Source of the DNA: an uncultured Lachnospiraceae bacterium
GTDB lineage: Bacteria > Bacillota > Clostridia > Lachnospirales > Lachnospiraceae
DNA length: 64,000 nt
Direction of reading: 5' to 3'
Assembly: GCA_934293575.1 (NCBI GenBank)
Contig: CAKQYU010000006.1
Coordinates: 62,001-126,000 of the forward strand
Shown here: positions 6,384 through 15,011 of the stretch, piece by piece
Numbering within the stretch: position 1 is the stretch's first letter
Layout of the letters: each line of letters opens with the position of its first letter
Translations under genes and position numbers: made by a program
The notes under the pieces: generated by a model
Database searches by the model: none
Told to the model about the DNA's origin: nothing
The model's input: the letters and a program-made list of their open reading frames with translations, nothing else

Positions 6384-8242
6384 ATAAGCTTATCATATAT
6401 CTCATTCATTACAGAGATTACTTTACTTGCCAGATTATAACCCTCCTGATAAATAACAAGGCTGGCTGCTTCTTCATTCTTATCTACATTGGATACCGAT
6501 AATCTCTGATTATCAATTACCGTTGCCACCTCATCCATATTCGTCTGGAATGCATCATATTTTGATGTATCCACCGCCAGGGAAGTTGTAACTGCCTGCA
6601 TAAACTGTGAAACCGTTCCCTGCGAGAACATATTCTGATCGGTAAATCCGTAAATAATTTTATCCAAAATGCCTTTTGCATCCTTATTTCCCTGTGCAAT
6701 ATCTTCCGCATAAGACACTACCAATTTGCTCTGGTCTGCATAAATCGACTGGTTTACTGACCAGTTAAATGCATTCACACGGTAATAATTACCTTCACCG
6801 GATGACAAAACGGCACCCGCCTGATTTGAACCCGGAGTTGTTAAGATATAGTCTTTTCCGGTTACGGAATCCGCCGCCGTAAAGAAATCTAATCCTTTGT
6901 CACCATTTGCATCCACACCGGTTGTAAAAATATCATTCATATATTTTGAAAGTGTACGGGTAAATTCATTCAACTGCTCCATATAATACGGAATACCCTT
7001 ACAATCTACCTTTTCGCCGATTGACATTGGCTTATTCACAACATCATTTAACGTTGCCGGAACCCGGCTTCCATCCTCCGCCAAAGAGGTTATGTTCTTG
7101 AAGGTAAAGGAATTTAATTTGCCGTCCGCATCATAAACCGCTTCAAATCCCTCATAGTAATAATTCTTACAGTTTAATGTAATCATACCATTTTCCGGAA
7201 TATTCAACTTATCCACAGCAATTCCTTCCGGAAGCTCTACCAATACGGACGTTCCGTTTGCACTGCTGTTTACCGTCTTCGTTGTTCCCGAAAACGGATT
7301 GGCGTTATTTCCGTCTCGAACCTCTATCAGACCTTTGATTTTACCTGTGATATTGGAACTGTTAAAATCAAACTCATCTCCCAACGAATCATGTAATCCG
7401 GTCCAGTAAACATCATACAATCCATCCGCGTCATTCTGGTTAACCTTTTCTTCTCTTGCAACTACTTTTAATTTGTTGCACTGCATATCATCCACCAATA
7501 AATGGGTTCCGATTCTTACCTCGTATCGATACGCACCGGATTCAAATCCGTCTCCGTATGTAATCGGCGTTTCTGTAACCGTTACATTTACAAGTTCGGA
7601 TAACTGGTCAACCAATAACTCTCTTTGATCCCGCAAATCATTTGCATTTCCGTTTCGGGTTTCAATATTGATGATTTGTTGATTTAATGCATAAATCTGA
7701 GATGAAATGGAATTAATGGTATCCACATGAATTGCAATTTCATTATTAATGGATATCTGCGAATTCTGATAATTTACCGCTGTCTCATTAATCAAATCCG
7801 TAAAATTATCTGCTGCCTGTATCATCTGTGTACGATAAGTTGCATCCGACGGACTTCCCGCTAAATCCTGCAACGCATCAGACAATTTACTGTATAATTT
7901 TGTATATCCGGATTCCGTCTTGATTTCATTTAAATATGACTCTAACTGTGAAAGCTGCTCCTGCACAGAACTGTACTGATTCTTTTTTGATGTAGAAGCA
8001 CGATATTTTGTGTCATAGTAGGAATTCCGAAACTGTTGGATTCCTGTCATTGTAACACCGGTTCCCTGCATACCATAAGAAGTTCCAAGGCGAATCGGCA
8101 CGGAAGCCTGTGAAAGCACATACTGTCTGGAATATCCCTTTGTCGATGCATTTGAGATATTATGTGCTGCTGTATTTAACGATGCCTGATAATAGTTTAA
8201 TCCTGACACTCCTGTATTCAATCCCAAAAATGTTGATGGCAT
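6365..8242 (-). CDS. flgK: FlgK-type hook-associated protein (second copy)
   Basis: 625 residues. The N-terminal rod/hook motif is GLNYYQASLNTAAHNISNAS followed by TKGYSRQ. A coiled-coil D1 region follows (ESYLNEIKTESGYTKLYSKL, ARNGNANDLRDQRELLVDQLSE) and the C-terminus ends NVDKNEEAASLVIYQEGYNL plus a terminal helix, as in FlgK. FlgK is the first hook-filament junction protein. This copy directly follows another FlgK-type gene with 30 bases between them; the two share family motifs but differ through the middle, so they are diverged paralogues rather than a recent duplication. Start ATG 8242 follows GGAAGGAAG. Confidence 0.9.
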   Translation of the reverse strand: MPSTFLGLNTGVSGLNYYQASLNTAAHNISNASTKGYSRQYVLSQASVPIRLGTSYGMQGTGVTMTGIQQFRNSYYDTKYRASTSKKNQYSSVQEQLSQLESYLNEIKTESGYTKLYSKLSDALQDLAGSPSDATYRTQMIQAADNFTDLINETAVNYQNSQISINNEIAIHVDTINSISSQIYALNQQIINIETRNGNANDLRDQRELLVDQLSELVNVTVTETPITYGDGFESGAYRYEVRIGTHLLVDDMQCNKLKVVAREEKVNQNDADGLYDVYWTGLHDSLGDEFDFNSSNITGKIKGLIEVRDGNNANPFSGTTKTVNSSANGTSVLVELPEGIAVDKLNIPENGMITLNCKNYYYEGFEAVYDADGKLNSFTFKNITSLAEDGSRVPATLNDVVNKPMSIGEKVDCKGIPYYMEQLNEFTRTLSKYMNDIFTTGVDANGDKGLDFFTAADSVTGKDYILTTPGSNQAGAVLSSGEGNYYRVNAFNWSVNQSIYADQSKLVVSYAEDIAQGNKDAKGILDKIIYGFTDQNMFSQGTVSQFMQAVTTSLAVDTSKYDAFQTNMDEVATVIDNQRLSVSNVDKNEEAASLVIYQEGYNLASKVISVMNEIYDKLINQTGV

Positions 8243-8272
8243 AACTCCACTTCCTTCCTAAAAATCTTCTTA

Positions 8273-10123
8273 TCATCCGCCAAGCTTTGTAATCAGATGG
8301 TCTATCATTTCCGATACAACGGTAAAATATCTTGAAGATGCATTAAATCCCTGTTGGAATTTAATCATGTTGGATAGTTCTTCATCTGTTGAAACACCAA
8401 CAACCGCCTGTCTTTGCTGTTCCAGTTCCTGAACGGTCAATTGCTGCGATTGTGCCACACCATTGTAGGTATATCCCTTATTGGCAAAATCCGCAATAAA
8501 CTCCTTGTAATAACCCATAAAGTTATTTACAACCAGACTGTTCGGATTTAATACATTGAAATCCTCATCCCACATTTTAACAAGTTCATCAGCTGCTTCC
8601 TGTAATTCTTCTCCCTGAAGATTACTCAGTCCCATTAAACTTGGATTCTTTACTAACTCATCATTTACCCGAATATTTCCCAATGTATATAAAGAAAGAT
8701 AATCATCCGGATCTTCTTCCTTATACACTTTTACTTTGGCAGCCTCTCCGTTTGCCAAAACAACGTCTCTTTCCTCATATCGATCCTGTGTCCGGCGTTT
8801 AAATAATTCCACACCCTGAATACGGTTTGAATCACCCATTCCGTATCCGGCCTTATCCTCATCCAACACTTGAATCGTACTGCCATCCTGAAGTGTGATT
8901 TCTTTATTCGGACATAAGATATCGTTGATTTTTGTAACAATACCATGCACCAGCTGGTCAAACTGCGCCAATATATTATTCACGGTATACGGCTCTAAAT
9001 ATGTATTATAAAAATCCACTTCCTTCGAGTAGGTTTCGTAATCCTTCTGATAAGCTGCATAATCTGTTTTGTATTGTACCATGGCATCATTATATTCCGC
9101 ATCCGTTTTAAAATTAGAACGAACCGGAACCGTCGGTGCCTGTGGTGCCTGTGGAATATCCGTATAATTTGCAATCCAATCACCACGCGACATTATCAAT
9201 CCCTTCAAAGAACCCACATCTGTTTTGGTTGTTGCACTCGGAACATATGCCGCCTTCTTATCCAATCTCGGATCTCTGGATTCCTTGTAATGCATATCAA
9301 ATACCTGATCTCCGTCATCCTTCCATATCGGTATCAGATAATCACATTCATCACTTACCTCTGCGGTATCCATTTCATATACACGATCCATGCTGACTAA
9401 AGTTCTGCGCTCGGCATATACATCAACCTGACCGTCGCTATTCTCATGATAGGTAATGGAAATCAATCCACCCAGTTCATCCAGCGCCTTATCCCGCTGA
9501 TCCCGATAATCATTCGCACTCTCTACTCCGGCAGCCTCCACCGTTACTATTTTTTTATTTAAATCGTATATGGTAGATGCCAGTTCATTAATTCTGCTTA
9601 CCTGATCCGTTATCTCTTTATTCAGATTCTTCTGATAAGTTTTTAACTCTTCATAGATTTCATTTGCCTGATCCGCAAATGTCACTGCTCTGGCTATAAA
9701 GGCACTTCTTGTAACAATACTGTTCGATTCCTTCTGAAGCTCTTCCGCTGCTGTCCACAAATTCTGCATAGTTGACCGGAAACTGCTGCTTTCCAGTTCT
9801 CCGAAATAATTCTGTACTTCCGAAACAACATTGTACTTTGTCTGATAATATTCTTCTCTTCCCAATTCTGCACGATATGATTTATCTACAAAACGATCCC
9901 TTACCAGACGTACATCTGAAATTTTTGTACCGAGTCCCGACATATTCGTACCGATTGCCGTTTTCCCGAGTTTAATATAATTGGTATCCGAAAGAAGAAT
10001 TTGCTGTCTGGAATAACCATCGGTTCCCGCATTTGTAACATTATGTGCCGTTGCATTCAACGCATACTGATTTGCCTGTATTCCGGATGCTCCAATATAA
10101 AAGCTACCCATTGTATTCGCCAT
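8273..10123 (-). CDS. flgK: FlgK-type hook-associated protein (first copy)
   Basis: 616 residues. N-terminal motif ASGIQANQYALNATAHNVTN then AGTDGYSRQ; D1 helices (LWTAAEELQKESNSIVTRSA, VESANDYRDQRDKALDELGG); C-terminus with STDEELSNMIKFQQGFNASS and a final helix. At about residues 318-375 there is an unusual insert rich in Pro, Tyr and Lys (PQAPQAPTVP, then repeated YKTDYAAYQKDYETY text) that should form an exposed or coiled segment. It follows flgN by 40 bases on the minus strand; FlgN is the chaperone that delivers FlgK and FlgL. Which of the two FlgK copies contacts the hook cannot be told from sequence. Confidence 0.92.
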   Translation of the reverse strand: MANTMGSFYIGASGIQANQYALNATAHNVTNAGTDGYSRQQILLSDTNYIKLGKTAIGTNMSGLGTKISDVRLVRDRFVDKSYRAELGREEYYQTKYNVVSEVQNYFGELESSSFRSTMQNLWTAAEELQKESNSIVTRSAFIARAVTFADQANEIYEELKTYQKNLNKEITDQVSRINELASTIYDLNKKIVTVEAAGVESANDYRDQRDKALDELGGLISITYHENSDGQVDVYAERRTLVSMDRVYEMDTAEVSDECDYLIPIWKDDGDQVFDMHYKESRDPRLDKKAAYVPSATTKTDVGSLKGLIMSRGDWIANYTDIPQAPQAPTVPVRSNFKTDAEYNDAMVQYKTDYAAYQKDYETYSKEVDFYNTYLEPYTVNNILAQFDQLVHGIVTKINDILCPNKEITLQDGSTIQVLDEDKAGYGMGDSNRIQGVELFKRRTQDRYEERDVVLANGEAAKVKVYKEEDPDDYLSLYTLGNIRVNDELVKNPSLMGLSNLQGEELQEAADELVKMWDEDFNVLNPNSLVVNNFMGYYKEFIADFANKGYTYNGVAQSQQLTVQELEQQRQAVVGVSTDEELSNMIKFQQGFNASSRYFTVVSEMIDHLITKLGG

Positions 10124-10163
10124 AGCAATCCTCCTTTCTTCTTGCTGTCTTAACCAAATTCAT

Positions 10164-10679
10164 CTATTGTTTTGTATCAAATGCAGACTGACTCATCCCT
10201 AATGTAGCACCACTGTATCCGGCACCACTGTAATTTGCTGTTTCCGGTGCCTGATTAAATGATTGTATCAGATTAATGGAATATTCTGTCATTTCAATGC
10301 TTTCCTTTAAAAGTTCCTGATTATGAAGGCTTATCTGATTCAATCTCTCTACCTGTTTTAATAATCTATCTCTAATAGCAATTAAAGGATGCTGAAACTC
10401 CGGCTGTTTCTCCATTAACTTAATAATCTGGGAAACAGTAATCGTCTTTGCATCCTTGCCTAATACTGTTGCTATCTCGGTCAACATTTGATCTCTTTTA
10501 TGTGATACATTGGTAATCTGATCTACAACCGCCTGTTCCTTTGCATTTGCCTCAGTAAGTTTTTCTAAATCATTTGCTACGATAACCGGCGTTTTTGCCA
10601 ATGATACTTCTGTTAATTTTTCATATAACAAACATTCTTCTTCTAAGGTTTCAATCAAATTTTCAATTAAGCTTGCCAT
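10164..10679 (-). CDS. flgN: FlgN-type export chaperone for FlgK/FlgL
   Basis: 171 residues from ATG 10679 (MASLIENLIETLEEECLLYE), chosen because AAGGAG lies six bases upstream. The protein is almost wholly helical with heptad patterning (KLTEANAKEQAVVDQITNVS, RDRLLKQVERLNQISLHNQ) and a flexible Ser/Gly/Tyr tail, as in the FlgN family (YvyG in Bacillus). It should hold FlgK and FlgL unfolded and hand them to the export ATPase complex. Its place between flgM and flgK is the conserved order. Sequence identity within the family is low, so the call leans on position as well. Confidence 0.85.
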   Translation of the reverse strand: MASLIENLIETLEEECLLYEKLTEVSLAKTPVIVANDLEKLTEANAKEQAVVDQITNVSHKRDQMLTEIATVLGKDAKTITVSQIIKLMEKQPEFQHPLIAIRDRLLKQVERLNQISLHNQELLKESIEMTEYSINLIQSFNQAPETANYSGAGYSGATLGMSQSAFDTKQ

Positions 10680-10713
10680 CCTATTCTCCTTTTCCACAGA
10701 GGCTTATCCGGCA

Positions 10714-10733
10714 CCTGAGGGAAAACCCTCAGG
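10714..10733 (-). other. Strong intercistronic hairpin between flgM and flgN
   Basis: CCTGAGGG (10714-10721), loop AAAA, CCCTCAGG (10726-10733): eight perfect pairs directly after the flgM stop codon. No U-run follows on the minus strand, so it is more likely an RNA-processing or stability element than a terminator. Confidence 0.7.
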
Positions 10734-10735
10734 CA

Positions 10736-11023
10736 CTAAATAGATTTCGCCTCAAATGCATCCATAAGCTTATCCGCAAAGCTTTCTGCACTTACCTGAT
10801 AGGTTCCATTCGCAATGCTTTCCCGTAATGCGTTCACCTTGTCTTCTCTAACATCAGGAACTGAGTGAAGCGCTGCTTTTGCAACCTGCATATCTTTTCC
10901 TATTGTAGAAAATGAAACCTGATCAGTTGTGGATGTGGCTCCAATGGAACTTGACTTGTAGTTCTTCTTTACAGATTGTGCACCGTATACCTGAACAATC
11001 TGATTCATTGATCCAATTCTCAT
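10736..11023 (-). CDS. flgM: FlgM, anti-sigma-D factor
   Basis: 95 residues. Ends with the conserved sigma-binding helices: REDKVNALRESIANGTYQVS and AESFADKLMDAFE match the FlgM pattern 'R..KV..LK..I..G.Y.V....IA..ll'. The N-terminal half is Ser/Thr-rich and probably disordered (MRIGSMNQIVQVYGAQS). FlgM holds sigma-D until the hook-basal body is complete. The gene has a sigma-D promoter of its own upstream, which gives the usual feedback, and an AGGAGGAAGG ribosome site. It heads the late operon flgM-flgN-flgK-flgK-flgL-fliW-csrA. Confidence 0.93.
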   Translation of the reverse strand: MRIGSMNQIVQVYGAQSVKKNYKSSSIGATSTTDQVSFSTIGKDMQVAKAALHSVPDVREDKVNALRESIANGTYQVSAESFADKLMDAFEAKSI

Positions 11024-11106
11024 TGTTACACCTTCCTCCTTTTAACTGACCCTAACGACCCGCTAGTAGCCATAAATACAAAATCCATTCACTAGATTCA
11101 ATATTT

Positions 11107-11133
11107 ATATCGGTATCTTTTTCTAAAACATTA
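11107..11133 (-). promoter_or_regulatory. Sigma-D (sigma-28) promoter for flgM
   Basis: On the minus strand TAAT (11130-11133), 15 bases, then ACCGATAT (11107-11114), one base from the consensus GCCGATAT. The expected start near 11100 gives a leader of about 77 bases. B. subtilis has a sigma-D promoter at the same place. Confidence 0.75.
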
Positions 11134-11165
11134 TAGGATTTCCTAATTTCATTTCAGTTTTTTCC

Positions 11166-11570
11166 TTATTTCTGATCTAAGAAACGCATTCTGGCTGCCT
11201 CACGATGTTTTTTTGCAACATAAGAATCTTCCTTACTATATAATGCGTCCATTTTGCCAAGCAATTTGTCTTTACATGACTGACAAAGTCTTCCGGAACG
11301 AATCATTTTGCCACAGCTTTCACAATCAAGACCAATTCCGGACTCCTCCGAAAAGGATAACCGTTCCTCACGAATCCAACGTCGAATCTGATTCGGCGAT
11401 ACTTCATTTGCGGTAGCAACCTCATTAATACCATCCTTTGGATTTTCCCTTATGTATTCTTTTACTTTGGCAAATTTCTTCTCCAGTTCATCTTTACATG
11501 CAGCACAAATAGATGGTCCTGTCAGATAATTAAATAACCGCTTACACTGTTTACATGTTCTTACTTCCAT
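11166..11570 (-). CDS. yvyF: YvyF-type flagellar operon protein (zinc-ribbon and HTH-like)
   Basis: 134 residues. Two cysteine clusters, CKQCKRLFNYLTGPSICAAC near the N-terminus and CESCGKMIRSGRLCQSC near residue 80, should each bind zinc. Between them lies a helix-turn-helix-like stretch (INEVATANEVSPNQIRRWIR, then EERLSF). This matches the family known as YvyF/TIGR03826, found next to comF and flgM in Firmicutes; it has been linked to flagellar regulation but its action is not well defined. It sits between comF and flgM here, the same order as in B. subtilis. Start ATG 11570 is preceded by AGGAGGATAGAAG. Confidence 0.88.
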   Translation of the reverse strand: MEVRTCKQCKRLFNYLTGPSICAACKDELEKKFAKVKEYIRENPKDGINEVATANEVSPNQIRRWIREERLSFSEESGIGLDCESCGKMIRSGRLCQSCKDKLLGKMDALYSKEDSYVAKKHREAARMRFLDQK

Positions 11571-11581
11571 CTTCTATCCTC

Positions 11582-12286
11582 CTAATATCCTTTACCAATT
11601 GCAATACTGGTATAATATACTTCCTTCACTCCGGCATCCATCAAAATCTTTGTGCATGCATCAATGGTTGCCCCGGTTGTATAAATATCGTCCACTAATA
11701 AAACCTTATTTAATTTTATCGTATTTGAGCCTAATTTAAAAGCATTTTTTAGATTTTTCACACGCGCCTTATCGCCTAATTCTTTTTGTGGATTGGTATG
11801 AATTACTCTTATAACTGCATTCGGATAAACCGGTATATGCAATCGATTTCCAAGTTGCTTTGCCAGCAGCTCCGCCTGATTATATCCACGTATCTTTTTC
11901 CTTTTTTTGTGAATCGGTATCGGAATAATTCCATCTATCCCCAAAGTTGAAAATTCATTTTTATAACAATGGTAAATACAATCCACAAAAAAATCCGTAT
12001 GAATCCGTTGATTTTTATATTTGTACTCATATATTGCCTGTTTCAGTTTCCCACTGTATTCAAAAACAGGATATCCCCTGATATATCTTTTGGGTATGGT
12101 CATGCAGTCCTGACAATACTCCGTTTCCTCCTCGTCAATATGCTTCCCACAGCGAAAACATACCGGTGGTTTTACTCTTTTTAATTCCTGCAGGCACTCT
12201 TTACAGGCATTTCCCTGCTGATAAACAAGCACCTTACCACAGAGTGGACAATGCCTCGGATAAATGATATCCAAAATTTTATTCAT
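11582..12286 (-). CDS. comFC: ComF family protein (amidophosphoribosyltransferase-like)
   Basis: About 234 residues from ATG 12286 (MNKILDIIYPRHCPLCGKVL); a TTG four codons upstream (12298) is also possible. An N-terminal zinc finger uses CPLC, CKEC, CFRC and CQDC pairs. The C-terminal phosphoribosyltransferase domain has the PRPP loop LLVDDIYTTGATIDAC and the ComF box PIPIHKKRKKIRGYNQAELL. ComFC is needed for uptake of transforming DNA in naturally competent species, but the family is also widespread in species not known to be competent. No comFA helicase is adjacent; recD2 occupies that place. Confidence 0.92.
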   Translation of the reverse strand: MNKILDIIYPRHCPLCGKVLVYQQGNACKECLQELKRVKPPVCFRCGKHIDEEETEYCQDCMTIPKRYIRGYPVFEYSGKLKQAIYEYKYKNQRIHTDFFVDCIYHCYKNEFSTLGIDGIIPIPIHKKRKKIRGYNQAELLAKQLGNRLHIPVYPNAVIRVIHTNPQKELGDKARVKNLKNAFKLGSNTIKLNKVLLVDDIYTTGATIDACTKILMDAGVKEVYYTSIAIGKGY

Positions 12287-12315
12287 CTGTTTCCCCAATC
12301 CATATTCCTTTCTTT

Positions 12316-14589
12316 TTATAATTCCTTCATCTCCCGTAAGCGGACATCCAAAGTTGAATATCTCTTTTGTTCATCATTATTCTGAATCATCGTCTCCACC
12401 AGATGTCCGTTCCCTACAATAACAACACATTGTTTTGCTCTCGTAACCGCCGTATATAACAGATTTCGGTTCATTAAAACTCTGGGACCGGAAAATAACG
12501 GAAGAACTACTGCCGGATATTCACTACCCTGGGATTTATGTATCGTAATTGCATAAGATAACTCCAGTTCATCTAACAGATTATATGGGTAATGAACCTC
12601 CTTATCATCATCAAACAGTACCAGAATTTCTTCATTATAGCTGTCAATTTCCTTAATAATTCCCATATCTCCATTAAAAACGCCTACTCCTTCTTCTACC
12701 TTAAAACGTCCTTTTCCTCCATAGACGGTCCATTCCATTTTGTAGTTATTTTTAATCTGCATTACCTTATCTCCCTCCCGAAAGACGGTTCCGTTATTCA
12801 GTTCTTTTTCCTTCTTCCGCGGGCTCTTGGGATTTAAAATATTTTGTAAGATTTCATTTAACCGGGATACTCCCAGTTCCCCATTTCTCATCGGTGTAAG
12901 CACCTGAATATCACTCGGTTCACACCCTACATACTTCGGCAGCTTTTTTGTCAGAAGTGTCCCGACTTCATTGGTAACGTCAAGAACGGATTTCCTCGGA
13001 AGATAGAAAAAATCCCTGCTTTTATTATCCATTTGAATCGGAAGTCCTTTATTAATCTTATGTGCATTTTCTACAATCGCACTTCCCTCCTCCTGTCGGA
13101 AGATATGGATAAGGGAAACCACCGGAACACATTGCGATTTGATGATGTCTTTTAATACATTTCCCGCTCCAACCGATGGAAGCTGATTCTCATCGCCAAC
13201 CAAAATCAAATGGGTTCCCGGCATAATTGCCTTCATCAGAGCGTGCATTAACATCATATCAACCATTGACATTTCATCAATAATAATTACATCTGCCTCT
13301 AACGGATTCATTTCGTTTCGCTCAAAATGTATTCCGGAATAGTCTCCGTCCTCCGCCACACCGCCGGTCAATTCTAACATCCGGTGAATGGTCTGTGCCT
13401 TATATCCGGTTGCCTCCGTCATACGTTTGGCAGCCCTTCCTGTCGGTGCCGCAAGCAGCAGTTCCAGATTTTCCAATTCAAAATATTTGATAATTGCATT
13501 AATCGTGGTAGTTTTTCCTGTTCCCGGTCCACCGGTAATCACTAAAATCCCCTGTCTTGCCGCCTGTTTTACTGCCTCTTTCTGTAAAACATCCAACTGT
13601 AATTTTTCCTGTTTTTCAATCCTTACAATGGCATCGTCCAATTCCTGTTCCGAAATATCCAGGGTTGACTTTGTTTCTAACAATCTTCTTGCTGTATCCA
13701 ATTCCCGATGATAGGAATGTTGTTCATAAACAATGGTCTGTTCCTCCAATGTTTTTATAATTACCTTCCCATCCACATGCAGGTTCATCAACTGCGCCTC
13801 AATCATATCCTCCGCAATCGACAGATTTTTCACATCCTGCACATAATCCGAGTTTCCTTTTTCCAATAACTGCTTTGTCCAGCGAAGCAGCAATTCCTTA
13901 GGCAGATAAATATGTCCTAACCCAACCGCCTGATTTAAAGAATAAATCAAAGCCGCCCTGATACGAAAATCGGACTGTACCCCAATTCCCGCTCTTGCCG
14001 CAATCGCATCCGCGGTTTTAAATCCAACACCCTGAATATCCTCTGCTATCTGATACGGATTTTGTTTTACCACCTGATACATCCTCTGACCGTACTCATT
14101 AAATATCTTTACAGACAAATTGGGACTGATTCCAAAATCTCCTAAGAACATCACAGCTTCCCTCATCGCCTGTTTTTCTATAAAACTGACGCCTATTTCA
14201 TTTGCTTTTCGTTCCGAAATCCCTTTTATCTCAGCAAGCCGCTCCGGCTGTTCCTCTATAATTTTAAAGGTATCTTTTCCAAAGGTTTTGATAATCCGTT
14301 TTGCCATTATCTCGCCAACGCCCTTAATGGCACCGGAACCCAGATACCGTTCCATACTGACTAAATCATCCGGCATCTTCACCTCATATTCCGTCACCCG
14401 AAACTGGACTCCGTAACTGGCATGTTCAATATATTCTCCCCTTGCAAGTATGTACAGACCTTCTTCTAATCCACTTAAATACCCTACAAAGGTTTCGTCA
14501 TCCCCATCCTCTGTTTCCACAACAAAAACCACATATTGATTTTTTTCATTTTTATAAATTATTTTTGAGACGATTCCTTCTTTTTCCAT
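12316..14589 (-). CDS. recD2: RecD2-type ATP-dependent DNA helicase
   Basis: 757 residues from ATG 14589 (MEKEGIVSKIIYKNEKNQY), chosen for the AGAGG site just upstream. An N-terminal OB-like region is followed by helix-hairpin-helix segments (GAIKGVGEIMAKRIIKTFG, IKGISERKANEIG, IQGVGFKTADAIAARAG). The SF1B motor has Walker A ITGGPGTGKTTTINAI, Walker B IIIDEMSMVDMM, GDENQLPSVGAGNVL, and late motif TIHKSQGSEYPAVVLP. RecD2 unwinds DNA 5' to 3' and acts in repair and recombination outside RecBCD. It is followed by comF and preceded by a terminator that ends the flagellar rod operon. Confidence 0.95.
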   Translation of the reverse strand: MEKEGIVSKIIYKNEKNQYVVFVVETEDGDDETFVGYLSGLEEGLYILARGEYIEHASYGVQFRVTEYEVKMPDDLVSMERYLGSGAIKGVGEIMAKRIIKTFGKDTFKIIEEQPERLAEIKGISERKANEIGVSFIEKQAMREAVMFLGDFGISPNLSVKIFNEYGQRMYQVVKQNPYQIAEDIQGVGFKTADAIAARAGIGVQSDFRIRAALIYSLNQAVGLGHIYLPKELLLRWTKQLLEKGNSDYVQDVKNLSIAEDMIEAQLMNLHVDGKVIIKTLEEQTIVYEQHSYHRELDTARRLLETKSTLDISEQELDDAIVRIEKQEKLQLDVLQKEAVKQAARQGILVITGGPGTGKTTTINAIIKYFELENLELLLAAPTGRAAKRMTEATGYKAQTIHRMLELTGGVAEDGDYSGIHFERNEMNPLEADVIIIDEMSMVDMMLMHALMKAIMPGTHLILVGDENQLPSVGAGNVLKDIIKSQCVPVVSLIHIFRQEEGSAIVENAHKINKGLPIQMDNKSRDFFYLPRKSVLDVTNEVGTLLTKKLPKYVGCEPSDIQVLTPMRNGELGVSRLNEILQNILNPKSPRKKEKELNNGTVFREGDKVMQIKNNYKMEWTVYGGKGRFKVEEGVGVFNGDMGIIKEIDSYNEEILVLFDDDKEVHYPYNLLDELELSYAITIHKSQGSEYPAVVLPLFSGPRVLMNRNLLYTAVTRAKQCVVIVGNGHLVETMIQNNDEQKRYSTLDVRLREMKEL

Positions 14590-14606
14590 ATGTTCCTCTC
14601 TTTTTA

Positions 14607-14641
14607 CAATAAAAAGTGCCACATATCCTATGCGGCACCTT
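14607..14641 (-). terminator. Terminator between the flgJ-like gene and recD2
   Basis: On the minus strand a GGTGCCGCAT...ATGTGGCAC stem is followed by TTTTTATTG. It ends only about 18 bases before the recD2 start, so recD2 must be reached by read-through or from a promoter inside the preceding gene. Confidence 0.8.
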
Positions 14642-14646
14642 AATTC

Positions 14647-14997
14647 TTAAGAAATATTATTCCGTTTCATGGATTCAAACAATTGTTTCGCCAAACCAAT
14701 TCCATCACCCTGTTCTGTTGCTGCTTTTGCATATTCCTGAATCTGTGTATCCTTAAATACACTTAAATAATCGTTTTCCTCTTCATCCGCTTTCATAATG
14801 GTCTTTTCCATACCCTTATAAATCTGTTCCAGAAAATACGCTTCAAATTCCTTACAGGCATCCATCAACTCTTCATCCGTCGATGTTTTATCAACCTGAT
14901 TCAGTGTATTGGAAAGTGCAGATGCCGATGCATTTGATACATTGGTATAATAATCACTGTAATAAGAACTGATATCCAAACCTGAAATATTCGCCAT
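14647..14997 (-). CDS. FlgJ-type rod-binding protein (no muramidase domain)
   Basis: 116 residues. The rod-binding domain is evident: ELMDACKEFEAYFLEQIYKG and MEKTIMKADEEENDYLSVFK, then YAKAATEQGDGIGLAKQLFE. In enterobacteria FlgJ has this domain plus a peptidoglycan hydrolase; here only the first half exists, as is common in Firmicutes. It should cap or scaffold the growing rod. It follows flgG by 14 bases and is the last gene before a terminator. Start ATG 14997 has an AGGTAA-type site. Confidence 0.88.
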   Translation of the reverse strand: MANISGLDISSYYSDYYTNVSNASASALSNTLNQVDKTSTDEELMDACKEFEAYFLEQIYKGMEKTIMKADEEENDYLSVFKDTQIQEYAKAATEQGDGIGLAKQLFESMKRNNIS

Positions 14998-15011
14998 AGA
15001 TTACCTCCGTT

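Noticed and set aside
6365..10123. Two flgK genes considered as an assembly duplication
   Set aside because: The nucleotide and protein sequences differ throughout, so it is a real diverged pair.
10714..10733. Hairpin considered as a terminator for flgM
   Set aside because: No U-run follows and flgN lies immediately downstream with no new promoter in between.
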